Shown piece after piece: positions 1 to 8,530 of a DNA stretch of 11,513 bases (its first letter is position 1; each line of letters starts with the position of its first letter). Location: the NCBI GenBank assembly GCA_004151065.3, contig NWUY0304094819.1, positions 1 to 11,513 on the forward strand. The letters run 5' to 3'. Source of the DNA: Larix sibirica (lineage: Eukaryota; Streptophyta; Pinopsida; Pinales; Pinaceae). The notes beneath the pieces were generated by a model. The model was not told the origin of the DNA and ran no database searches. It saw nothing but the letters and a program-made list of their open reading frames with translations. The translations under genes and the position numbers were made by a program.

Positions 1-600
1 AAGCTGTTGAAGGAGCCTTGCCCTCCCTTCGGTCAAGCAAGCGATATCCTTTTAAGCAGCAGTGAAACCCGTTGCTCCAGCAGCTAAGGCATAGGCAGCT
101 AGAGAGGCAGCACCCGTTGAAGAAGCTTTCTTTCAGCGTTCCCCTTTATTATTTCCATTGATTATTTTCCTCCCTGTGGATTAGGCCCTGTGACCTTGTC
201 AAACGCAACTTGGCATCATGTTAAATGTAAATGTGTCTCCCTCAAAAACTACATCACCTTAATGTGCGCATATTCCCACCCAAGGCATAGATAAAAGAGG
301 CAGAGTTTTTATATTCCAAAGGCAATATGGCTGATTCCTCTGTAGGTTAGAGAGTATAGATATAGGTTTACTGGATGTAACATAATTGAAAGGGTAACAT
401 GACGTGTCCACTCGAACTCCTCTCTAGTACTGTACTGTGGGGAGGTGGAAGCTGCTACGTCTGGTGCTTATAGTGGTGCTAGTGGCTTTGCTTCTCTCCC
501 TAGTGAAAACTTTATTACTTATTTAGGGGACGTATGATTATTAAGGACGTATGAATAAAAAGCTCTGCCTGTCCTATGAATGCTGACTTAGTATCCTAAA
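1..600. other. Spacer without a recognisable gene (left edge)
   Basis: No gene is recognised. Two plus-strand frames run in from the window edge. One reads AVEGALPSLRSSKRYPFKQQ and stops at TGA 63-65, and the other stops at TAA 85-87. Either could be the tail of a frame starting upstream, but two overlapping open frames this short cannot be told apart from chance. A further plus-strand stretch at about 403-537, rich in Ala, Ser and Gly, has no ATG start in its frame and ends at TGA. The style (GCT/GAA/GCA-rich pieces mixed with AT-rich DNA) resembles plant mitochondrial spacer, which is inference only. Confidence 0.5.
529..554. repeat. 10 bp direct repeat ggacgtatga, period 16
   Basis: The decamer ggacgtatga occurs at 529-538 and again at 545-554, with an AT-rich linker. 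It is too short to assign a role. Confidence 0.6.
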
Positions 601-611
601 CCTATTGTAGG

Positions 612-722
612 TACCCCAGTAATTAGGCCCCGTATGCTTATAAGGCTGATATCTTTATAAAACTTATATTGATACCCCAAAGGTAGTAATTGTAGGCCTT
701 TCTTTTGGTCTTATAAAAAGCT
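612..722. repeat. Imperfect direct repeat pair (taccccag...ttataaggct)
   Basis: Copy 1 (612-647) and copy 2 (673-722) share, in order, 'taccccA', 'agtaattRTAGGCC'-like sequence, and 'cttataaRRct'. Copy 2 has extra bases between the blocks. The shared order of three blocks suggests a local duplication that has since acquired insertions and deletions. No coding content is seen. Confidence 0.5.
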
Positions 723-778
723 GCAATAGACCAATCCGGTCTCTCCCCGCTTCGCTCCTGCACCAACTTAGATATACT

Positions 779-1128
779 GCCTACTTACCTTTAGTCGTCT
801 TACCTACTGCTACCAACTCACCACCTGGTTACAACCCTTGTGTAGACCGGCTACTTCAACTTAGAGGCACGGGCGTTCAAAATATAGCATGCACAGGCAT
901 TTGAAATCACTTGCTGGAAAAAGGAATCTTCAGGGGTAGGCACTATAACTATTTACCTTATGCCTACTATTTGCCTTTACGATTACCAACTATCCACCTG
1001 CTTACTTACACAACCTCACGACTTACTATGCCCTTAAAGCCTTGCACCGGCTTCCAATATAGCTTTTTAGAGCTTTTGGTTGGACTGCCATACATCATTC
1101 ACAGGCAGGCCTGAAATCACACTTGCTA
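779..1128. repeat. Diverged local duplication, two copies of about 140-165 bp
   Basis: Copy A (about 779-917) and copy B (about 962-1128) share colinear blocks. These are 'gcctact..' followed by 'cctttA', 'taccaact..ccacctg.ttac', 'cttg...accggct..ttc', 'cacaggca', then 'tgaaatcac' (902-910 and 1112-1120) and 'cttgct'. The copies differ by many substitutions and small indels, so the duplication is old. An open frame at 911-1114 lies across copy B but starts at TTG and has no recognisable content, so it is not annotated as a gene. Confidence 0.55.
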
Positions 1129-1316
1129 ACAGATGCTGGTACCACCCAGGAGATAGATGAATTAAGTAAGTGTTATAGAACGAATGCTATATCGATAAGA
1201 TAAGGGGTATAATAAGGGGGTATTCAGATATGGTGTTATGTGGTGTGGTGTCAATGGTATGACTACTACTCAACAGGGTGGGCTATGTGAAGCCTGGCCG
1301 GACAAGATAAGATAAT

Positions 1317-1576
1317 GGTACCTACAAAGATTGATGAAGTAAGAGTGTTTGGTGGGGATAATAAAAAGGGTAGTTGGAGTCGGTAAAGTGAGTAACTAAC
1401 ATGAAAGGGACTGGATCTCCTAGCAATGGTTACTGGGCATCAATCCATTCATATCCTGGCATAGTGAGTGGTACCTACAAGTAATGAGGTAAGTGTTTGG
1501 TGGGGATAATAAAAAGGGTAGTTGGAGTCTGGTTGGTAACAGGGACTAACAAGAAAGGGAAAGTAGGGATATCCTC
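1317..1576. repeat. Tandem duplication of about 150 bp with a 38 bp identical core
   Basis: Both copies start with ggtacctacaa (1317-1327 and 1470-1480). Both then contain an identical 38 bp core (1344-1381 and 1492-1529), with key pieces agtgtttggtggggataat and gggtagttggagtc. A diverged tail 'ggtaa...actaac.agaaaggga' follows each core. The sequences after each unit, 'agcaatggttactggg' and 'tcaatgctgactggta', also resemble each other, so the true unit probably includes the spacer and the array may hold a partial third copy. The exact core amid diverged flanks suggests a recent copy-correction event or a constraint on the core. Confidence 0.8.
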
Positions 1577-2840
1577 TAATGAATAAGACTGGTCTATTCT
1601 CTCAATGCTGACTGGTATCAGGCTTTATATAAGGGTACAGGAATCAGGTCCAAACTGGTATAAAGTCCGGTATAGAAATAGTATACTAGGGAAGACTTCG
1701 TTACTTGTTGGGCTTACCTTCCTTCCTTTAGGCGTTAGGAAATACGGGCCCGGCGAGTCACCTCTTTCTCCTCCTTAACGCAGACTATTGCATATTTATC
1801 ACTCATATCCTTAACAAGTACAGGGATCCCGGGAGGATAGCTCTGTACGATAGGTAGCTGCTTTACTTTCAGGATTCAAAGTAAAAGTAAAAAGCCTGGA
1901 AATGCATTGACTCTTTCTTTGAAGGGTTTCTATGAAGGGTAACATATAATTTCCTTACGAAAAATAGATCTAGGCGAGGTATAAACGTTGCCCTGTATGA
2001 GTTGGTACGTGGGGCTTCGCGTGCTAGACCAATACCTTAGGGAGCTGCAGCGAATCTATGTCGGAGGCAAGGAATATATTTAGGTGAATCTATTTCGGTT
2101 TATAATCTCAGGTAATGTACTTACACTATGTACCAATGTAAGCTCTTCACCTATGCTATGTAATGGCAGGAAAAACAAACGCAAATGGCTGTTAGGTGAG
2201 ACTTCCTATTTGTTATATCATTTTCTTTTTTTATTGAAGAATACTGCTCCGCATAAACCGGTAAGTTAGTGGAAAAGAGTAATGGTTTCCTGGGGAGGGA
2301 ACACCTCCCGAAGCTTTAGTTTAGGTTCAGTTCAATTTATTTATATAATAACTTTATCTATACATATTTAGGTAAACTTAAGGCTGCCTGGCATGAACCA
2401 GAAAGTGAGTGGGGAAGATAAAACCAATTGAAACTTACTCATCTTATTGGTAATTACAAATACTGCCCCGGTTCAGTAAGTTCATGGGGAAGGCAGGAAT
2501 CAATTTCTAAAGTTATAACCGCTATTGGGTTTAAGAATTGAAAAGTATAAACACAAGCTTCAAAGGCTTAAGCTAAGGGTTATTAGAAGGGCTTTCTTAT
2601 GTCCCGTTAGAATTTGAAAGAACTGTCCTTCTTCCGCAGATTCTAGGTGAATAGAGAGAGAGCTCGTCTATCTTTCCTTCTGCAAAGGGGTATGGAGTAG
2701 GTTGGCCAACTTATAGGGTTTTATACCTATAATTTTTCATAAGTTTAGATTTATTTATATAATATAGGAATAATAAGGAGATATTAGGAAGTGTTAAGTA
2801 AGAGGAACCAAAAAGAAAGTAGGAATCCTATCATTTATTT
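1577..2840. other. AT-rich spacer without a recognisable gene
   Basis: No gene is recognised. Some plus-strand frames are open for about 60 codons but start at GTG or TTG and show no domain features. An 8 bp palindrome tcccggga lies near 1828. A weak imperfect repeat is visible: 'aatactgctccg...ccggtaagttagtgg' near 2240-2279 and 'aatactgccccggttcagtaagttcatgggg' near 2459-2489. The rest shows no structure I can support. Confidence 0.5.
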
Positions 2841-2940
2841 CCCTAGTCAAAAGCAAAGGAAACCATAAAAGATAATTCCCTAGTAAACATAAACAAGCAT
2901 ATCACTTGACCTAGGACTAACTAGTCAACAAGCATAGATA
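2841..2940. repeat. Three degenerate 'ctagtcaacaagcat' copies
   Basis: Three related pieces follow one another: ccctagtcaaaagc (2841-2854), ccctagtaaac with acaagcatatca (2878-2904), and ctagtcaacaagcatagata (2921-2940). They are AT-rich and degenerate. No function is apparent. Confidence 0.4.
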
Positions 2941-3660
2941 ACATTTACTTACTGGTTCATTAATAAGTAGAGCTTGTGAAGTATTGTTCCTTGTAGCTTG
3001 TCCTAAGCTTGGGGTTATTTCTCACTTGGTAGCTTGGCTAACGAGGATACCAATAAGACAACCCAACAAACCTTATTCTTTTTATTTATTGCTTGTCTCA
3101 GAACGAAACCAAGAACCAACACCAAGAACAAGTTGCGTGTGTTTAGTTAAAACGAGCAAGAGGAAACATTCATTGATAGTTTATAAGTTCAGTATAAATA
3201 TTAGGAACCATAAAGTATTATATGTAAAGCAACTAAACCAATAAGTAGTATATATTAATATGTTCAGTATAAAGAACAAGTTGTGGATGCCCACACCGTG
3301 CCTTACTTCAGGCAGGAATGCTTAGTAGCTACTGCACTAGACTTCTCTTTTCGGGCCGGGCCCTAACCCCCACCCAGATACTAGTTTTGATACAGCCTTA
3401 TTTTCCATTCTTCCTTTTTCTTTGACTCCCGGGTTGGGGGTTTAGATCTGAGAACTGGTATTTGAGTAAATAAATGAGTAGGCGAATGAGGAAGGAGATC
3501 TGAGAAAAGTACTTGGTAGGAAGCGGTCTTTCCTTTGGTTCGTATTGGCTTGTTGAGCTGCTTTCGGCTCAAAGCATCGATGGAAGATATAACTCGGCGG
3601 AAGCGGGTTCTTCATGGGAACTGGTTCCAGGCATATGAATGAGAAAGGAATAGCTCCTCG
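2941..3660. other. Spacer with small direct repeats
   Basis: No gene is recognised. Short repeats seen are 'agaacaagttg' at 3125-3135 and 3273-3283, and 'gttcagtataaa' at 3187-3198 and 3262-3273. 'agatctgagaa' followed a few bases later by 'tggta' occurs at 3444-3460 and 3496-3518. A plus-strand frame at 2984-3244 and a minus-strand frame at 3381-3572 are open for 63-86 codons, but both begin at TTG and have no recognisable domain. Confidence 0.45.
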
Positions 3661-3786
3661 TCTTGTCAGTACCTCTTTCCACTGAGCTCCATTTCCTGGT
3701 CTCGAGTTTAGGTGGTCGAAGTACCAGTTCGTGGATAAAGAGAAAAGCTATTTATTCAGTCTTTGTAACGGAGACTGAGATGGGCA

Positions 3787-4188
3787 TTACCTATTTATTG
3801 AGTTATCACTTCCGGTACTCTTCTTCAGTCCGAGCACCAAGGATATAAAGTATCGTTGCAAGCTCTTTTCGGAGCATTGATTATGAACCAAACAACAAGC
3901 ACTTATTATATTATGACGCATCACTGATCTTATATATATATATATTATATATGAGGTAACAAATGGTCGATTATATATTTGTTCTATGGCTCTGCTTTGG
4001 GTAAATGAGTGGAAATAGGTTTGTGTAAGATGTGCAATGGTTGCCCTCTTTGGCAGTAGGGATAATTGAATCGTTTTCTGGGAAGGATGGATCTTTGACT
4101 CTTTTATGGAATCAATCTCTTCGGTCTCCTCACTCTTTCGCAGGATAAATAAAGCCTTCTCCGCTTTGGGAACCGGAACCACGCTCAC
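3787..4188 (-). other. Longest open stretch in the window (133 codons), probably not a gene
   Basis: This minus-strand frame opens at GTG (4186-4188 as CAC on the plus strand). Its first in-frame ATG comes only at about residue 89, so an ATG-started protein would be about 45 residues. The N-terminal part is charged (KAEKALFILRKSEETEEID). The middle contains an Ile/Tyr run (IIYIYI) that is simply the translation of the AT microsatellite at 3931-3952. No family is recognised, and the sequence looks like spacer that happens to lack stops. Confidence 0.1.
3931..3952. repeat. TA microsatellite
   Basis: A run of alternating T and A with a single phase break (tatata...tattatatat) is read directly from the sequence. 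It may be an easily melted or slippage-prone site. Confidence 0.9.
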
Positions 4189-4247
4189 CGACCAAAGGGA
4201 TGCAAAGACAGAATAAGGTTGGTTTTACTCGCTTTCGGGAATAGAAA

Positions 4248-4464
4248 CTCGCCTAATGAGTAATGCATCATTGAGTACCAGTTTACAGCGCTCAAAGAGA
4301 TAAGTCCTCGGCGCCTAAGGAATAAGTTCAAAGTGCCTAAATAGAGGTATTTTCGTCGCCTTTGGTGTGAGCGCCTAGAAGGAAAAGCGCTGATAAAGAG
4401 TACGCGTAGAAAGAAAGACAGATAAGTTTATCGAAGGAAGCCGGTCTCGCCTAAGGAGTAATGG
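4248..4464 (+). repeat. Cluster of 'cgcctaaggagtaatg'-type motifs
   Basis: The motif appears nearly whole at 4248-4265 (ctcgcctaatgagtaatg), 4311-4326 (gcgcctaaggaataag) and 4446-4463 (ctcgcctaaggagtaatg). Shortened forms occur at 4333-4340 (gtgcctaa), 4356-4360 (tcgcc followed by tttgg) and 4371-4378 (gcgcctag). Spacing is irregular, about 15-75 bp. The last copy supplies the ATG of the open frame at 4461 and the 'aaggag' just before it. The apparent ribosome-binding site is therefore part of a repeat and is weak evidence for translation. Confidence 0.6.
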
Positions 4465-4724
4465 GCCAAGGAGTTTCACGTTCCGCTTTGACGCTTCAGT
4501 CCAGGTCTTTACTTTTTGCTTTCTTCCTTCTTTCAGTCTCATTTTTCACAAATTATTTATCTGTTTCTTGGCATGATGAAAGTAAGGTCCGGGTTTTACA
4601 CTTTCCATTGAATTTCATTCTAAATGGAGGAGCCCTTAACATACTTATATGGTGCTTAAGTCCGAAAGACTTATGTGGCTGGCTATTAAGTTGGGATAAG
4701 ATCCGAAATACTAGGAGATCATAG
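4461..4724 (+). CDS. Hypothetical 87-residue protein with two hydrophobic segments (doubtful)
   Basis: No family is recognised. The frame starts at ATG and would give an 87-residue protein. A strongly hydrophobic segment lies at about residues 17-35 (LLFAFFLLSVSFF...) after a short Ser/Arg-containing N-terminus. A second, milder one lies at about 48-66 (FPLNFILNGGALNILIW), followed by a Lys/Asp-containing loop and a basic tail ending TRRS. This would be a small two-span membrane protein. An 'aaggag' stands 4 bases before the ATG, but it belongs to a motif repeated upstream, and plant mitochondria do not depend on such sites. A stem-loop sits 6 bases past the stop. Small membrane frames of unknown origin are common in plant mitochondrial spacers, and some are linked to male sterility. 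Nothing here shows that for this one. Confidence 0.18.
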   Translation: MGQGVSRSALTLQSRSLLFAFFLLSVSFFTNYLSVSWHDESKVRVLHFPLNFILNGGALNILIWCLSPKDLCGWLLSWDKIRNTRRS

Positions 4725-4729
4725 GATAT

Positions 4730-4751
4730 CCCTAGATTTGATCGATTAGGG
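4730..4751 (+). other. Short stem-loop just after the 4461-4724 frame
   Basis: CCCTA (4730-4734) pairs with TAGGG (4747-4751) around a 12-base loop. Plant mitochondrial mRNAs often end at stem-loops, so this could mark a transcript end, but a 5 bp stem is weak. An 8 bp palindrome GGATATCC overlaps its left arm. Confidence 0.25.
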
Positions 4752-6452
4752 CCCCATGAGGAAAAAGTAAAAGAGTATGTTCTTTTTCGAAGGTAAACCC
4801 AAGGGTGAGTAAAACCAAGTTATAAGGGTGATAAGTTCCGCGATAAAAAAAGTATTTAACTGATGAAAAAAGAAAATTTCCCATACCCCTCATGAACCTT
4901 ACCTATACGGGACACATATTTATACCTCACTTACCTATATGGAACCATAGTTACTACCTTTAAAATAGATGCAATGATGAAGCGTTAATATGTTTATTCA
5001 CATTTTTTAGGTTAAGACGCCATGAGTAGTATTCATGGAGGTTCAAAATTGAGGCGAGGGGGATCGATCCTCTTTAGAAGAAGGTATTTTGTCTCTTTGA
5101 TTTAGTTATAGGGCCTTAGATTTGAAGAATTCTAGGGGCAAAAGGTATTGCAGGTTTACAAGGGCTCTCTTACCCTCGGGGCTTACTTTCCTATATGCGC
5201 AGTATATAGAACAAGGAAAAAGTCATGGCTCTGTGCTTTGCTAGTTACATAAATGGATGCTTGGATAGATGGTTTAAACCGAGGCCGGTTGAATCACCCT
5301 TAAATTTCTGCTTGCTAACTGGTTAGTTTTTTATCGCTGGCTGAATGGCTGGTCTAATCGCCCGCCGGGGCTTGCTTTTGAAAAATTGTGTGAATATATA
5401 AATTTGACAGGTGGCTGGGGGTGAGGCGCGGTGCACGGAATAAACCCGACGGGGTGTAGGGGGGGATTCATTAAAAGGATTTATACATCTATCTTATATA
5501 CGTTGATATACCTTGATAGGAGCAGAGTCCTATTGAGTGAGCTTGAGCAGCTGGATGATTAGGATTATGCCAACCGGAGTATTCAACCGGGATATTAGGA
5601 AGGAAGGAGGAGCGGGGGAGACAAGGTGTAGCGCCCATTCCCCAAACTCACCCATTGCTGCCAGACCTAATCAAAACCTGCCCAGCAATAGCCTATGACG
5701 AACTCAGACAAACCCGTTGCAACGCTGGCGCCGGAACAAAGAATGAAAATACAGGGAGGCCAGAAAGCATAGAGGCAGCAAGGAGAGAAGGTGAGACAGA
5801 GCAGTTAAAGGAGGCCTAGGCCGGTTAAGAAGAAGAAATCTCAATTGCCATTTCAAAATTCTCTGGTGGGGGGGCGCTGGAAACACTCTTTTTGACCTGA
5901 TATAATAGGTCCGCCTCATTAACATTTAACATTGAAAGGGATGACCCAGAGGGACTCATATGAGATACGAGTAGGAGGTTTACTTTATTGAAGTTGGGTT
6001 ATTTCATATCAGGGTCAAGAGGATTGAAGGAATAATCTTTTTGGAGAGAGCTTGTCCGGCAGACGGGGGGGGCAACGAACGAACTGTGGCAGAAATAAAT
6101 GCTTTTGCGACGAAAATGAAAACCTTTTGCTATAGGTTAAACAGCGGACGACGGGGAGATGGTTATGTGTTGCCCAGCTTTTTGTCCTGCTTTTTGAACC
6201 TTCCTTCTGATACCTTTGCAGAGAAAGAAAGGAAGATTTCACTTTAGGCCCACCACCTATCCCTTTACCGAACAACTTCGACTTCTTCGACCCTCTTGCC
6301 TGCTGATCCCGCCTTACTGAATCTTCTTCCTTCCTGCCGGAACACAGGCTACCTCAAATAGATGGAAGAAATGACGAAGCATTATATATAATATATGTTT
6401 ATTTACAATTTGAAGATCATACGCTGCAGACAATGGCTATATGAACCAGTAA
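4752..6452. other. Long spacer with G-runs and palindromes, no recognisable gene
   Basis: No gene is recognised in 1.7 kb. Visible items are a 10 bp palindrome GGATCGATCC (5061-5070), another GGCCTAGGCC (5813-5822), and a run of 7 G (5459-5465). A second G-run lies near 5868-5875, and an 8 G run at 6065-6072. From about 5730 to 5850 the plus strand is purine-rich, so the minus strand is pyrimidine-rich. That explains a Leu/Pro/Phe-rich minus frame at 5704-5925, whose hydrophobic look is a composition effect. Opposed frames at 6015-6275 (minus) and 6041-6247 (plus) both begin at TTG and cannot be told apart by content. Confidence 0.5.
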
Positions 6453-6620
6453 ACACAGGCAACTTTTAGCAAAGTCCACGTGCAACAAGTACACCCACCA
6501 GTCCACCCAGTATGCGTAAGGCACCCGCCAAGTACACGTCCACCAATACCACCAACAAGTCTTATACCACATAATGTTACATATATCGCTGCCAACAAGT
6601 AGCTCAACCAAGTATCCCCG
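6453..6620. repeat. Degenerate 'CCAACAAGT / CCACCAGTCC' repeat block
   Basis: Related pieces recur every 15-40 bp: gcaacaagtacaccc (about 6482), gccaagtacacgtcc (about 6527), ccaacaagtctta (about 6552), gccaacaagtag (about 6590) and aaccaagtatcc (about 6607). Read on the plus strand, 6453-6599 is open without an ATG and gives a His/Pro/Val-rich string (VHPPVHPV, later RPPIPP), closed by TAG at 6600-6602. This recalls proline-rich cell-wall protein repeats, but it is far too short to assign. On the minus strand two frames overlap here; the Trp/Cys-rich translation is simply the repeat read backwards. Confidence 0.45.
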
Positions 6621-6777
6621 CCCATTAGCCAAGAGCTAAGGGTGGAAGGAGCCTGTGTATATTTCCTTTCGAGCTAAACCATTCTCTTTTTATCCACCGA
6701 GGTAGCCAAAAACCTCAATGCATGTCATATCCATCTTTCATTGGTGGTTCAAGGGGTGTTTCCGGGGGATGTTTTTT

Positions 6778-6996
6778 GTTGCGTAACCTGAGATTCCTTC
6801 CTGCGTTACCTTCTCTCGGTTGCGTAACCTTATTAAGCGCTAATAATGGGGGCAAGCGGCGGCAGCAATAAATCACCAACAAGGAGGCAGGCGGTAATGC
6901 GGACCTGAATGTGGTAGAGTGAATGCGGGGGGAGGGAGTAAAAGGGCCTTCCATTTTAGGTTGTTTCGTTCATATCGTCGTAATTTGGTAACGCAA
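6778..6996. repeat. gttgcgtaacct direct repeat with an inverted outlier
   Basis: gttgcgtaacct occurs at 6778-6789 and 6819-6830, with a variant tgcgttacc at 6802-6810 between them. The exact reverse complement of that variant, ggtaacgca, is at 6987-6995. A minus-strand ATG frame (6715-6954, 79 codons) spans the block but has no recognisable content and is not called. Confidence 0.6.
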
Positions 6997-7508
6997 GTGT
7001 ATTATTTTAACCTCTCTTAATAATGTTCTGGGCGAATAAGTCCACCTCACTCACCGGATGAATTGTATATAACCAAGCTGTTGTACGCCTCACTCTTTCT
7101 TGTTTGAGTTCTAGCTGATGCTGCCCCTGCCCCAAGGATTATTCACCCTGATTATTCCCTTTCAATAAGCTAAACTTAGTGGCTCAAATAATAGTCATGC
7201 CTGGAAAGTCTATGCATCACTTAATGGTGGCTCGAACCTAATTGGTAAATTGAGTGAACTTCTAATCAGAGCCATTTTAACCCCTGGACAGTTTTTAGTC
7301 CTAAGGGCAAAAGTATATGAAGCAAATAACCGTGAAGGAATAGCAGCAGCATAAATAAGGCGCTCTGCAAGCACTCTGTTAGCTCGTGTATTAGATGTGC
7401 GATTATAAAAAATACTACTACTATTCTGGGTAGCTCTAGGTGGTAGCTGGTCCCCAGTTTCTTAGGCCCCTCACTGGTATTAGATCATTCAATTATTTAA
7501 TTAGTCCC
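6997..7508. other. Spacer, nothing recognised
   Basis: No gene, repeat of note or RNA motif is supported. A T-arm-like string on the minus strand around 7231-7239 was tested and does not pair as a tRNA arm. Confidence 0.5.
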
Positions 7509-7603
7509 ATTTGATTAGCCCGATTCGATATTAGCGCAAGGGATTAGCTCGGGAGCCAAGCCAAATAAATTTTGAATCTTATTATCCAAGCCAATTTGAT
7601 TAG
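7509..7603. repeat. Interleaved short repeats atttgattag and ccaagccaa
   Basis: atttgattag occurs at 7509-7518 and 7594-7603. ccaagccaa occurs at 7556-7564 and 7586-7594, a 30 bp period. 'gattag' recurs also near 7542. The pattern suggests small local duplications in AT-rich spacer. Confidence 0.55.
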
Positions 7604-7681
7604 TCAAACGGTGTTGTTAAAGACGGCAGCAAGAAGTGTATCATTTTAATAAGGTCCCTTAAGGTATATGTAACTTTATTA

Positions 7682-7690
7682 TATAAGAGA
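7682..7690 (+). promoter_or_regulatory. Possible plant mitochondrial promoter-like nonamer
   Basis: tataagaga matches 8 of 9 positions of the CRTAAGAGA consensus known for dicot mitochondrial promoters; the first base is T instead of C. An AT-rich stretch (taactttatta) lies directly upstream, as in those promoters. No gene follows within reach, so this may be a chance match or may drive a non-coding transcript. Confidence 0.2.
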
Positions 7691-7738
7691 TTATCGATCC
7701 GAGCAATCCATCGCAGCCAAGCTGAGCAGCTCAAGCCG

Positions 7739-7758
7739 TGGTGGATTCCAGCCCACCA
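7739..7758 (+). other. 6 bp stem-loop TGGTGG/CCACCA
   Basis: TGGTGG (7739-7744) pairs with CCACCA (7753-7758) around an 8-base loop. It is a short GC-rich hairpin with no assigned role. Confidence 0.35.
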
Positions 7759-8337
7759 AGTAGGTAGGAGCATTCAAATGTTTCGTAGCATCAAGTGAGG
7801 TAATGTGTTTCCAAAGTTTGAAAATGACCATAGACATTTTCCCGGCATTTGCCTCAACTCCTATCCTTCCGGCTTTGTAGCTCTATGTCCGTCCAACCTT
7901 TTAATCCAATCACTATTGGGGTAATCCCCGCCCCTACCGGGTATGTTACATCTGCTAAGTGCACAGAACTAGGGAAAGAGAACCCGAATTGGGATACCCT
8001 TGGAATAAATTGGAACCCACACCTCACACCTTCTCCACTCCGCACCCCGAACCGGAAAAACCATCCCCCTTGCCCCCGAGGTAAATATAGAGATGGCCGA
8101 GGTGCCAAAGAGACACTCTACGAACGCGATGATCGAAGCTGCGCCAAACATTACTATTTTGAATTTCCCTCCTCGTTGATTCCCCATTGATCACTACTGT
8201 AGGAGTAGAGTAGTAAATCCATTGGATAGATTAGTACCATTGGTTATATTCCACCCTACCAGGAAGGATAACTTGGCACGAAAAAACATCCTTTGACTAA
8301 TACAATGACTCTATAGGCCTTCTTAACTATAAGGCTT
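7759..8337. other. Spacer with overlapping open frames on both strands, no recognisable gene
   Basis: Three overlapping frames are open across about 7849-8190. The plus frame starts at TTG, the minus frame 7854-8108 starts at TTG, and the minus frame 7969-8187 starts at ATG (72 codons). When both strands stay open in the same GC-rich stretch, composition is the usual reason. The 72-codon minus frame begins MGNQRGGKFKIVMFGAAS and has one hydrophobic stretch (VMFGAASIIAFVECLFG), but no family is recognised. Positions 8152-8195 resemble 9775-9823. Confidence 0.4.
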
Positions 8338-8417
8338 TCACGGAGCTATGATGATTTGAATGGAATAATTAGGAATGAAGACTTCAAATCATATCGTGAC
8401 AACCCGTAGTAGGGGTT
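8338..8417 (+). other. Two consecutive stem-loops
   Basis: The first has a perfect 10 bp stem, ATGATTTGAA (8351-8360) with TTCAAATCAT (8383-8392), around a 22-base loop. After a small asymmetric bulge it is extended by TCACG (8338-8342) pairing with CGTGA (8395-8399). Two bases later a second hairpin pairs AACCC (8401-8405) with GGGTT (8413-8417) around 7 bases. This could be a structured RNA, a processing signal or a remnant of a small mobile element. No gene adjoins it on either side. Confidence 0.5.
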
Positions 8418-8530
8418 CATGGGAAGATATGCCAGGATATAGGGAGGGGTCCTAGCCAAAAAAGGTTCTACTCTAATTATTGTGACTTAAGCGAGAGTGG
8501 GCTGAAGCGTATAAGGAAGGGGTAAGGTGA

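Noticed and set aside
3787-4188. 133-codon minus frame taken as a gene
   Set aside because: The start is GTG, the first ATG is about two thirds of the way in, and part of it is translated microsatellite.
5704-5925. Minus-strand ATG frame of 73 codons with a Leu-rich hydrophobic stretch
   Set aside because: The strand is pyrimidine-rich here, which yields Leu, Pro, Phe and Ser codons by composition. No family or neighbouring signal supports it.
6437-6632. Two overlapping minus-strand frames rich in Trp, Cys and Val
   Set aside because: They are two reading phases of one CCA/AAGT repeat block; the odd residue content is a product of the repeat.
6715-6954. Minus-strand ATG frame of 79 codons
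   Set aside because: No domain, no start signal, and it spans the gttgcgtaacct repeat; it looks like chance.
7225-7245. Minus-strand string GGTTCGAGCC resembling a tRNA T-loop
   Set aside because: The bases on either side do not form the 5 bp T stem, and no acceptor, D or anticodon arm can be placed at the right distances.
7397-7402. gtgcga as a possible group II intron 5' end (also gtgcgc near 264)
   Set aside because: A hexamer this common is not evidence without a domain V or a flanking exon, and neither was found.
7849-8190. Open frames on both strands over the same interval
   Set aside because: Both strands lack stops in several phases, which fits base composition better than coding. 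Two of the three start at TTG and none has recognisable content.
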